The notes beneath the pieces were generated by a model. It did not search any database, had not been told where the DNA came from, and saw only the letters and a list, made by a program, of their open reading frames with translations. 8,628 nucleotides of DNA from Candidatus Rokuibacteriota bacterium (GTDB lineage Bacteria; Methylomirabilota; Methylomirabilia; Rokubacteriales; CSP1-6), in the NCBI GenBank assembly GCA_003221435.1, contig QHRS01000008.1:1-8628 (forward strand). The letters are read 5' to 3'. Every line of letters begins with the position of its first letter. Position 1 is the stretch's first letter. Position numbers and translations under genes: made by a program. Positions 1 through 5,648 of this stretch are shown here, piece after piece.

Positions 1-58
1 TGGAGGACGAAGCACTCATCGACACGGCGGAAAGGAAATGCGGCGCTAGACTAGGGGC

Positions 59-1711
59 GTGGGTGAGGCACCGCCCGATCCCGACGCGTTTCTAGCCCGC
101 GTCAAGGAAGCGGAGGGGCGCCAGCGCCGCGGGAAGCTGAAGGTGTTCTTCGGCGCCGCGGCGGGCGTCGGCAAGGCGTACGTCGTGCCCGTTCGGCGGC
201 GGGAGGTTCCGATCGATTGGCCGGCCTACGGCCGAGCCGTGGCGATCGTGGCCCTCGCGACGGCCGTGGCGTGGCTCATGTTCCCGCTCTTCGAGCTCGC
301 CGACCTCGTCATGGTGTATCTGCTCGGGATCGTCGTGGCCGCGATGCGGCACGGCCGCGGCCCGTCGCTGCTGGCATCCGTTCTCAGTGTCGCGGCCTTC
401 GACTTCTTCTTCGTCCCACCGTATTTCACGTTCGCGGTCACCGACGCGCGGCACCTCTTCACGTTCGCGGTGATGCTGGTGGTCGGGTTCGTGATCAGCG
501 GCCTGACGGTTCGCATCCGTAGCCAGGCGCTCGCCGCTCGCGACCGCGAGCAGCGCACGGCCGCGCTCTACGCCATGAGCCGGGAGCTGGCGAGCACGCG
601 CGGGGTCGACGAGCTGTTGCAGATCGCGGTGCGACACATCAGCGAGGTCTTCCGCAGCGAGGTGGTCGTGCTGCTTCCTGACGCCGGCGGCCGCCTCGCT
701 CCGTGGAACGGGGGCCAGTTCCAGATGGACGCCACCGACCTCGGCGTCAGCCGATGGGTCTACGAGCATCGGGAGCTTGCCGGCCTCGGCACGACAACAC
801 TGCCCGGCGCCTCGGCGCTCTACCTGCCTCTGCTCGCGTCGCGAGGAGCGGTGGGTGTGCTCGGGGTGCGGCCCGCCGCCCGTCACTCCCTGGATGCCCC
901 GGAGCAACTCCATCAGTTGGAGACATTCGGCAGTCAGACCGCCCTCGCCATCGAGCGGGCCAGTCTCGCGGCCGAGGCCCAGGACGCCCAGATCCGGGTC
1001 GAAAGCGAGCGCCTGCGGAATTCCCTGCTCAGCTCGGTCTCGCACGACCTCAGGACTCCGCTCGCGACGATCACGGGGGCGGTGAGCACCATTCTCGAAA
1101 GCGGACCACGGCTCGACGCCCAGACGCGCCATGAGCTCCTGGAATCGGTGCGCGAGGAGGCCGAGCGGCTCAATCGCCTCGTCCAGAACCTCCTCGAGAT
1201 GACGCGGCTCGAGTCCGGCGCGCTCCAGCTCCGCAAGGAGTGGCATCCGCTCGAGGAGGTGATCGGAGCGGCACTGAGCCGCCTCGGCAAGCGGCTGACG
1301 GATCGCCGCGTGACCACGAACATCCCGCCGGATCTGCCGCTGGTCGCGATCGACGACGTGCTTATCGAGCAGGTGCTGGTCAACCTCCTCGACAACGCCC
1401 TCAAGTACACCCCGGCGGGAAGCCCGATCACGATTATCGCGACGGCGACCGACCGCGCGGTCACCGTCGAAGTCGCCGACCACGGCCCGGGGTTGCCCCG
1501 TGGCGAGGAGGACAAGGTCTTCGAGAAGTTCTACCGCGGCCAGCCTGCCGGCGGCCGGGGCGCCGGGCTCGGCCTCGCGATCTGTCAGGGCATCGTCCGG
1601 GCGCACGGTGGGCGCATCTGGGCCCAGAACCTGCCGGAGGGGGGCGTCGCGTTCCTCTTCACGCTGCCGCTCGGCGAGACGCCACCTGCCTCGGTGCCCG
1701 CCGATGCCTGA
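59..1711 (+). CDS. kdpD: KdpD-type sensor histidine kinase with internally deleted N-terminal sensor region
   Basis: Membrane histidine kinase of the Kdp potassium-responsive system, which phosphorylates KdpE. Residues 1-41 match the very start of KdpD, including a Walker A-like GAAAGVGKAY (32-41) in which the usual Thr after Lys is Ala. The sequence then jumps to the DUF4118 membrane domain with four hydrophobic segments (about 60-77, 83-96, 102-119, 133-151). A GAF-like domain follows (about 180-300), then the HisKA H-box SHDLRTPL with His329, the N-box DNALKYT with Asn446, the G1 box from Asp474 and the G2 box GAGLGL (501-506). The protein is 550 aa against about 900 for normal KdpD, so the rest of the KdpD ATP-binding domain and the USP-like domain (roughly 350 residues) are missing in frame. 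The GTG start fits the usual KdpD N-terminus; the upstream GGGG is a weak ribosome site. The stop overlaps kdpE by 8 nt, suggesting translational coupling. Family assignment is firm. Whether the deletion is biological or an assembly collapse is unknown. Confidence 0.9.
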   Translation: MGEAPPDPDAFLARVKEAEGRQRRGKLKVFFGAAAGVGKAYVVPVRRREVPIDWPAYGRAVAIVALATAVAWLMFPLFELADLVMVYLLGIVVAAMRHGRGPSLLASVLSVAAFDFFFVPPYFTFAVTDARHLFTFAVMLVVGFVISGLTVRIRSQALAARDREQRTAALYAMSRELASTRGVDELLQIAVRHISEVFRSEVVVLLPDAGGRLAPWNGGQFQMDATDLGVSRWVYEHRELAGLGTTTLPGASALYLPLLASRGAVGVLGVRPAARHSLDAPEQLHQLETFGSQTALAIERASLAAEAQDAQIRVESERLRNSLLSSVSHDLRTPLATITGAVSTILESGPRLDAQTRHELLESVREEAERLNRLVQNLLEMTRLESGALQLRKEWHPLEEVIGAALSRLGKRLTDRRVTTNIPPDLPLVAIDDVLIEQVLVNLLDNALKYTPAGSPITIIATATDRAVTVEVADHGPGLPRGEEDKVFEKFYRGQPAGGRGAGLGLAICQGIVRAHGGRIWAQNLPEGGVAFLFTLPLGETPPASVPADA

Positions 1712-2396
1712 CCCCGTCGTCGTCCTCATCGAGGACGAGCCGCAGATCCGACGCTTTCTTCGAGCGACGTTGACGGGCCAGGGGTATCGGCTGTTCGAGG
1801 CGACGACGGGCGCGGACGGCCTCGTGGAGGTCGGCTCGCGTCAGCCGGACGTCGTCATCGTGGACCTCGGCTTGCCCGACGTCGACGGGATCGACGTCAT
1901 CCAACGGCTGCGCGAGTGGAGCGCCGTCCCGATCATCGTCCTGTCGGCGCGGGGCCAGGAGCGCGACAAGGTGACGGCCCTCGACGCCGGCGCCGACGAC
2001 TACGTGAGCAAGCCCTTCGGCGCGGGCGAGCTCCTCGCGCGGATCCGGGTCGCGCTCCGGCACACCGTCGGCGCGTCACACGAGGCGGACGACGCGGCGT
2101 TCACGGTCGGGGAGCTCCGGATGGATCTCCTGCGCCGGCAGGTGTTCGTGGGCGATCGGGAGGTGCGCCTGACGCCGATCGAGTACAAGCTGCTGGCGAC
2201 GCTCGTCCGGCACGCGGGAAAGGTCGTCACGCACCAGCAGCTGCTTCGCGAGGTGTGGGGGCCGACGCACACCGACCAGGCCCACTACGTCCGCGTGTAC
2301 ATGGCTCACCTGCGCCACAAGCTCGAAGCCGAGCCGGCCCGGCCGCGGTATCTGCTGACGGAGCCGGGCGTCGGCTACCGGCTCGCCGCAGAGTAA
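1704..2396 (+). CDS. kdpE: KdpE-type OmpR-family response regulator
   Basis: Cytoplasmic DNA-binding response regulator, 230 aa, the expected partner of the KdpD kinase just upstream; in characterised bacteria it activates the kdpFABC potassium ATPase operon. The receiver domain (about 4-118) has acidic residues Glu10/Asp11, phospho-acceptor Asp54 in VIVDLGLPD, Ser81 and Lys103 in SKPF, so all phosphorylation residues are present. The C-terminal winged helix (about 130-228) carries LTPIEYKLLATL and the recognition-helix stretch HYVRVYMAHLRHKLE, followed by PARPRYLLTEPGVGYRL, which closely resembles E. coli KdpE rather than generic OmpR regulators. The ATG at 1704 lies inside the end of kdpD, in an ATG..TGA overlap, and begins exactly at the receiver domain. 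The same frame stays open further upstream, but that would only add sequence out of frame with kdpD. No kdpFABC genes are visible in the window. Confidence 0.93.
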   Translation: MPDPVVVLIEDEPQIRRFLRATLTGQGYRLFEATTGADGLVEVGSRQPDVVIVDLGLPDVDGIDVIQRLREWSAVPIIVLSARGQERDKVTALDAGADDYVSKPFGAGELLARIRVALRHTVGASHEADDAAFTVGELRMDLLRRQVFVGDREVRLTPIEYKLLATLVRHAGKVVTHQQLLREVWGPTHTDQAHYVRVYMAHLRHKLEAEPARPRYLLTEPGVGYRLAAE

Positions 2397-2397
2397 T

Positions 2398-2432
2398 AGG
2401 CCCTTACCCCCAGACCGTCCATGGGCCTTTTT
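2398..2432 (+). terminator. Probable rho-independent terminator after kdpE
   Basis: A perfect 6-bp inverted repeat, AGGCCC (2398-2403) and GGGCCT (2423-2428), is separated by 19 nt and followed by a run of Ts (2428-2432). It begins two bases after the kdpE stop codon. The loop is long and the stem short, so strength is uncertain, but position and T-run fit a terminator for kdpDE. Confidence 0.5.
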
Positions 2433-2455
2433 CGCGCGGCAGCGTCGCGAAAAAG
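2427..2455. terminator. Symmetric hairpin between convergent genes, possible bidirectional terminator
   Basis: A perfect 10-bp inverted repeat, CTTTTTCGCG (2427-2436) and CGCGAAAAAG (2446-2455), surrounds a 9-nt loop. It lies between the convergent ends of kdpE and the FKBP gene, whose stop is at 2470. The A/T-rich base means either strand forms an A-stretch, GC-stem, U-stretch structure. It shares bases 2427-2428 with the preceding hairpin, so the two are mutually exclusive at that edge. Neither strand has a further T-run outside the stem, so the terminator call is an inference. Confidence 0.45.
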
Positions 2456-2469
2456 CATCTGTGGGAGCG

Positions 2470-3144
2470 CTATTTCACGATGTCCAGGAGCTCCACGTCG
2501 AAGACGAGAGTTGCTCCCGGCTTGATTCGGGGCGGGGCGCCGCGGTCACCATAGGCGAGGTTGGACGGACAGACGAGCCGGCTCTTGCCCCCGACCTTCA
2601 TGAGCTGCAGGGCTTCGGTCCAGCAGGGGATCACCTGGTTGAGCGGGAAGGTCGCGGGCTCGCCGCGGTCGACGGAGCTATCGAAGACCGTCCCGTCGGT
2701 GAGCGTGCCGTGGTAATGGACCTTCACCTGGCTTGTGGCCTTGGGAGAGGCGCCGGTGCCGGGCTTGACCATGGTGATGACCAGGCCCGAAGCGGTCTTG
2801 GTGGCTCCCGTCTCGGCGGCCGCCTTGTCGAGGAAGCCCTGGGCCGCCTTCTTCTCGACAGCCGCCGCGGCGGTGGCCCGAGCCTGTTGCAGCTCCGCGA
2901 TCTTCGGGCCGTAGGTCTGTATATCGACCTTGGGCTCCTTGTGCTGGATCCCGTCGCTGAGGCCGGCCTTGACCAGCTCCAGATCGGCCTCGCTCAGAGC
3001 GAACGAAGACAGGTTGTGGCTAATCGCTAGACCTAGCGCGTAGAGGGTCTTCTGCTCATCGCTCTCCAGCTCCGGCCCGGCGGCGATGGCCCTGGACGCA
3101 CCGGCCAAGAGGACAACAATCGAGCACACGAGGGCCTTGCGCAT
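2470..3144 (-). CDS. Exported FKBP-type peptidyl-prolyl cis-trans isomerase (Mip/FkpA-like)
   Basis: Prolyl isomerase and probable periplasmic folding factor, 224 aa. A Sec signal peptide (about 1-22: MRK, hydrophobic core, then AIAA) precedes a helical FKBP-N domain of the Mip/FkpA kind (about 29-115: DEQKTLYALGLAISHNL, then a charged alanine-rich helix), which dimerises such proteins. The FKBP catalytic domain (about 138-222) keeps the expected pocket residues: Tyr144, Phe154, Asp155, Phe166, Val171-Ile172, Trp175, Tyr198 and Phe215. Cys174 and Cys192 are the only cysteines in the mature protein and might form a disulfide; this is inference. The start at 3144 is preferred over a longer open frame to 3690 because it begins the signal peptide and has AAAGGA five bases upstream; the extension would run antisense through the next gene. 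It is transcribed alone, convergent with kdpE and divergent from the decarboxylase genes. Confidence 0.93.
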   Translation of the reverse strand: MRKALVCSIVVLLAGASRAIAAGPELESDEQKTLYALGLAISHNLSSFALSEADLELVKAGLSDGIQHKEPKVDIQTYGPKIAELQQARATAAAAVEKKAAQGFLDKAAAETGATKTASGLVITMVKPGTGASPKATSQVKVHYHGTLTDGTVFDSSVDRGEPATFPLNQVIPCWTEALQLMKVGGKSRLVCPSNLAYGDRGAPPRIKPGATLVFDVELLDIVK

Positions 3145-3170
3145 AAGGGTCCTTTCTTGGAACAGATATA

Positions 3171-3185
3171 GGGTTAGGATAACCC
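3171..3185. promoter_or_regulatory. 15-bp dyad in divergent promoter region, candidate operator
   Basis: GGGTTA (3171-3176) and TAACCC (3180-3185) form a perfect inverted repeat around GGA. It lies in the 63-bp gap between the divergent FKBP and decarboxylase alpha genes. A weak -10-like TATATC for the FKBP gene (minus strand, 3170-3165) abuts it, and a TAGGAT on the plus strand (3175-3180) lies within it. The position suits a shared operator, but no regulator family can be named. Confidence 0.35.
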
Positions 3186-3188
3186 GAT

Positions 3189-3203
3189 TCCTCCGTAGGA
3201 GGG
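3189..3203 (+). promoter_or_regulatory. Hairpin sequestering the ribosome-binding site of the decarboxylase alpha gene
   Basis: CCTCC (3190-3194), GTA, GGAGG (3198-3202) is a perfect 5-bp hairpin, extended by a T-G wobble at 3189/3203. The right arm is the Shine-Dalgarno sequence of the gene starting at 3208, five bases away. In the transcript, the left arm could mask the ribosome site. The stem is short with a 3-nt loop, so the effect may be modest. Confidence 0.4.
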
Positions 3204-3207
3204 TGGC

Positions 3208-3768
3208 ATGCCGGAATCGATCCCCGCGGCGCTGATCATCGACACGCTGAAGGACACCTTCCGAGAGGCGCGCGCGGCGCTGGCCGCCGAAGGGTGGGGC
3301 GCGCCTCGACAGGAGCACCTCGGCTGGATCGTGAGCGTGCCGGACACGCACCAGAGGACCGTGCTCGCCGCGCTCGACAAGGAACGGGCCATCAGGGTCC
3401 TCACGTGCGCCACCGAGGACGAGGCGGTGGCGATCGCCGCCGGTCTCTACATCGGGGGCGAGCCCGTGGTGCTCATGATCCAGCACGCCGGCCTGTACGC
3501 CTCCGTGAACACGCTCCGTGGCGTGGCAAAGGACGGGCGCGTGCCGATGTTCTACATGATCGGCCTGCTCAACCGTGAGAAGGACAAGGACCCGCGGGAG
3601 TCGCGCCACTCGATGGTGCGGTACTGCGAGCCGCTGCTGGACCTCTTCGGTGTCCCGCACGCGCGGCTCGAGGGCCCGAACGACGTCCACTGGATTCCCG
3701 AGTACTACCGGCTGAGCCGCGCGCGGCGCGGCCCGGCGGCGGTGCTCGTTGGCCTGGAGACCAGCTAG
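3208..3768 (+). CDS. ThDP-dependent decarboxylase alpha subunit (sulfopyruvate/phosphonopyruvate decarboxylase-like, PYR domain)
   Basis: N-terminal (pyrimidine-binding) half of a split thiamine-diphosphate decarboxylase, 186 aa, the usual size for ComD-like alpha subunits. The ThDP-activating glutamate is most likely Glu70 in ATEDEAVAIAAG: a Gly nine residues downstream of the Glu is the family spacing. Further matches are VVLMIQHAGLYASVNTLRGVA (the subunit-interface helix region, about 88-108) and a C-terminal region with GPAAVLVG. These enzymes convert a 2-oxo acid to an aldehyde plus CO2 in the cytoplasm, with the active site formed between alpha and beta. The beta subunit follows after an inserted repeat element. 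The start has a strong GGAGG five bases upstream. The actual substrate (sulfopyruvate, phosphonopyruvate or another oxo acid) cannot be read from the sequence. Its stop codon TAG is part of the inserted element's CTAG target. Confidence 0.85.
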   Translation: MPESIPAALIIDTLKDTFREARAALAAEGWGAPRQEHLGWIVSVPDTHQRTVLAALDKERAIRVLTCATEDEAVAIAAGLYIGGEPVVLMIQHAGLYASVNTLRGVAKDGRVPMFYMIGLLNREKDKDPRESRHSMVRYCEPLLDLFGVPHARLEGPNDVHWIPEYYRLSRARRGPAAVLVGLETS

Positions 3769-3892
3769 TGCCGTTCCAAGTTACGAGCCAGACGAGGCCC
3801 GAGAGAGGAGGCGACCGGAGCGTACTCAGTTGTACGTGAGGATCGCCGACGACCGAGAACGAAGTATGGCGAAGTAAATTGGAGCGGCACTA
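3766..3892. mobile_element. MITE-like palindromic element inserted between decarboxylase alpha and beta genes
   Basis: A 123-bp non-coding unit (3768-3890) is bounded by TA dinucleotides inside CTAG (3765-3768 and 3890-3893). The terminal inverted repeats match at 18 of 20 positions: the left arm begins CTAGTGCCGTTCCAA (3765-3784) and the complementary right arm is CTAGTGCCGCTCCAA read back from 3893 to 3874. Further paired blocks (GCCA 3787-3790 with TGGC 3867-3870, GGCGA 3810-3814 with TCGCC 3843-3847, CGTAC 3821-3825 with GTACG 3832-3836) share one centre near 3828.5, so the whole unit is one long imperfect palindrome. There is no reading frame of note. TA duplication within CTAG is characteristic of IS630/Tc1-mariner insertion, so I read this as a non-autonomous derivative. 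A structured RNA or a REP-like unit is the alternative. No second copy is in the window. Confidence 0.7.
3881..3884 (+). promoter_or_regulatory. Shine-Dalgarno GGAG for the beta subunit, supplied by the element's right end
   Basis: GGAG lies nine bases before the ATG at 3894 and belongs to the right terminal inverted repeat (TTGGAGCGGCAC). Before insertion, the same gene would have had GGAG at 3756-3759, also nine bases before the ATG once the element is removed. Confidence 0.45.
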
Positions 3893-3893
3893 G

Positions 3894-4466
3894 ATGGCGA
3901 TGAAACCGGAGGACGTGCTGCGCGTCATCGCGGCCGCGCGCGGGGAGGCGGTCTGCGTGCCGACCATGACCACCGCACCCGCCTGGCGGACGATCGCGCC
4001 GAACGACCTCTCCGTCGTCTGCGTCGGCTTCATGGGCGGCGCCTCGTCCCTGGGGCTCGGGATCGCGCTCGCGCGGCCGGAGCGACGCGTCATCGTGCTC
4101 GACGGCGACGGCTCGCTGCTGATGCAGCTCGGCTCGCTCGCCACGGTGGCGGGCGCCGCGCCCCGCAACTTCGTCCACCTGGTCTTCAAGAACGGTGTGT
4201 ACCACACGTCGGGCTCGCAGGAAGTGCCGGGCGGCATGGACGTCGACTACGTGATGATGGCGAACGGCGCGGGCTACCGGGACGCCTACGCCATCGGCGA
4301 CCTCGACGAGTTCCGTCGCCGCTTTCCCGCGATCCTCACCGATGAGGGGCCACTGCTCGTCGAGCTGCACACGACGCTCGCGGCGGAGACGCCGATGACC
4401 GCGCCCGGTGGCGTCCCGTTCCACCAGCAGGTCGAGGACCTGAGCGAGAAGCTGCGTCGACCGTAA
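3894..4466 (+). CDS. ThDP-dependent decarboxylase beta subunit (sulfopyruvate/phosphonopyruvate decarboxylase-like, PP domain)
   Basis: C-terminal (pyrophosphate-binding) half of the split decarboxylase, 190 aa. It carries FMGGASSLGLGIALA (46-60) and the ThDP motif beginning GDGSLLMQLGSLATV (71-85) and ending 27 residues later at Asn100 in FKNGVY. The Asp72/Asn100 positions bind the metal that anchors the cofactor's diphosphate; the usual NN or DN is KN here. The C-terminus (LLVELHTTLAAE, about 159-170) is typical for this group. It should pair with the alpha subunit encoded just upstream to make the active site. The ATG follows directly after the TAG that closes the inserted element. A second in-frame ATG two codons later has a poorer ribosome-site spacing. 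Without the element, the alpha stop and beta start would be adjacent with no gap, the layout of a tightly coupled operon. Confidence 0.87.
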   Translation: MAMKPEDVLRVIAAARGEAVCVPTMTTAPAWRTIAPNDLSVVCVGFMGGASSLGLGIALARPERRVIVLDGDGSLLMQLGSLATVAGAAPRNFVHLVFKNGVYHTSGSQEVPGGMDVDYVMMANGAGYRDAYAIGDLDEFRRRFPAILTDEGPLLVELHTTLAAETPMTAPGGVPFHQQVEDLSEKLRRP

Positions 4467-4468
4467 GC

Positions 4469-4518
4469 ACGCGCGCGGCACCCCTCGTGTAGAATCCTGG
4501 GGGGCTCTGGGCGCGCGT
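4469..4518. repeat. 8-bp inverted repeat in the leader of the enolase-superfamily gene
   Basis: ACGCGCGC (4469-4476) and GCGCGCGT (4511-4518) are perfectly complementary, with a 34-nt loop that itself contains a CCCC/GGGG pairing. No T-run follows, so it is not a standard terminator. It may be a leader hairpin or chance in GC-rich DNA. Confidence 0.3.
4490..4495 (+). promoter_or_regulatory. Possible -10 element upstream of the enolase-superfamily gene
   Basis: TAGAAT preceded by GTG resembles a -10 box, with the gene's ATG 48 bases downstream. No convincing -35 is seen (GCACGC at the right distance is poor), so the gene may instead be read through from the decarboxylase genes. Confidence 0.25.
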
Positions 4519-4542
4519 CGATCCAAAGCTCCGAGGAGCGCG

Positions 4543-5631
4543 ATGAAGATCACCTCGATCGAGACCGGGCTGTACCGCGTACCGCTGGCCGAGCCTCTCG
4601 TGGACTCGACGATTCGCCTGACCGAGTGGGAGCTGGTCATCTCGCGGATCAGAACCGACAACGGAGTCGCGGGCGCCGGCTGGGCCTACACGCTGGGGAC
4701 CGGTGGGCGCGCGATCCGGGCCCTGATCGAGGACACCCTCGCTCCCTTCGTGCTTGGCCAGGACCCCTTCCACACCGAGCGCATCAACGAGCGGCTCTGG
4801 TGGGCGATCTCGCGGATGGGCACCGGGCTCGCTTCGTTCGCGATCGCTCCGCTCGATATCGCGCTCTGGGACGTGGTCGGCAAGGCCGTCGGGCGGCCCC
4901 TCTGGGAGTTACTCGGCGGCTGCCGGGAGAGGGTCCCGGTCTACGGAAGCGGCATCAACTTCCACCTCGACATCGACGCGCTCCTCAAGCAGATCCAGGG
5001 CTTCCTCGACCGCGGCTACCGCGCCGTGAAGATGAAGGTCGGCAAGCCCGACCCCGAGGAGGATGTGGACCGCGTGCGCGCCGTCCGCCGGCTGATTGGA
5101 CCGCGCGTCGCGCTCATGGTCGACGCGAACCTCGCATGGACGGCCGCGGAGGCCGTGAAGCGGGCGACGATGCTCCAGCCGCTCAACCTCTACTGGCTCG
5201 AGGAGCCGCTCCCGCCGCAGGACATCGGCGGCCACGCCCGGCTTCGCGCCGCCGTGCCGATCCCGATCGCGGTGGGTGAGAGCCTCTACACCAAGCACGA
5301 GTTTGCCGAGTACCTGCGGAGCGGCGCCGTGGACATCATCCAGGCCGATGTGTGCCGGGTGGGCGGCATCAGCGAGTGGATGAAGATCGCGCACCTGGCC
5401 CACGCGTGGGACATCCAGATGGCGCCCCACGTGGTCTACGAGCTCTCCGTCTCGCTCCTGTGCGCGGTCCAGAACGGCCTGATCGCCGAGATGGTGTCGG
5501 GCGGCAGCGTGAGCGAGCTCGGCCTGCTCGTCGAGACGATCCGGCCCGAGGACGGCTGGGGCGTCCCTCCGAAGCGGCCCGGCCACGGCGTGGTCTTCGA
5601 CGAGCAGGCGCTCGCGCGTTACGCAGTTTAG
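4543..5631 (+). CDS. Mandelate racemase/muconate lactonizing enzyme family protein (MR subgroup)
   Basis: Enolase-superfamily enzyme, 362 aa, which abstracts the proton next to a carboxylate to racemise or dehydrate a hydroxy acid or sugar acid, with Mg2+. An N-terminal capping domain (about 1-125) precedes the barrel. Key residues are all present: the KxK pair Lys163/Lys165 in VKMKVG, metal ligands Asp194 (VDAN), Glu220 (WLEEPL) and Glu246 (VGES), the Asp269-His296 dyad (IQADV, MAPHVV) and Glu316. Each is exactly one less than the classical mandelate racemase number (164/166, 195, 221, 247, 270/297, 317), which places the protein in the MR subgroup rather than the muconate-cycloisomerase subgroup. 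Substrate is unknown; a sugar-acid dehydratase is as likely as a racemase. GAGGAG at 4533-4538 is a good ribosome site. It lies 76 bp after the decarboxylase beta gene and 17 bp before the DUF1800 gene, so it may be co-transcribed with both. Confidence 0.9.
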   Translation: MKITSIETGLYRVPLAEPLVDSTIRLTEWELVISRIRTDNGVAGAGWAYTLGTGGRAIRALIEDTLAPFVLGQDPFHTERINERLWWAISRMGTGLASFAIAPLDIALWDVVGKAVGRPLWELLGGCRERVPVYGSGINFHLDIDALLKQIQGFLDRGYRAVKMKVGKPDPEEDVDRVRAVRRLIGPRVALMVDANLAWTAAEAVKRATMLQPLNLYWLEEPLPPQDIGGHARLRAAVPIPIAVGESLYTKHEFAEYLRSGAVDIIQADVCRVGGISEWMKIAHLAHAWDIQMAPHVVYELSVSLLCAVQNGLIAEMVSGGSVSELGLLVETIRPEDGWGVPPKRPGHGVVFDEQALARYAV

Positions 5632-5648
5632 ACGGGGAGGACTGTTCG

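Noticed and set aside
1..58. End of a kdpC gene upstream of kdpD
   Set aside because: All three plus-strand frames were read and none resembles a KdpC C-terminus. The stretch is too short to assign.
92..1729. Long open frame antisense to kdpD (545 codons)
   Set aside because: Arg/His/Glu-rich composition without any family resemblance. It is the mirror of a GC-rich coding gene, and kdpD has clear domains.
3145..3690. Upstream extension of the FKBP frame to position 3690
   Set aside because: It would run antisense through the decarboxylase alpha gene. The signal peptide and ribosome site place the start at 3144.
4469..4518. Terminator after the decarboxylase beta gene
   Set aside because: The stem is present but no T-run follows and the loop is long, so it is kept only as an inverted repeat.
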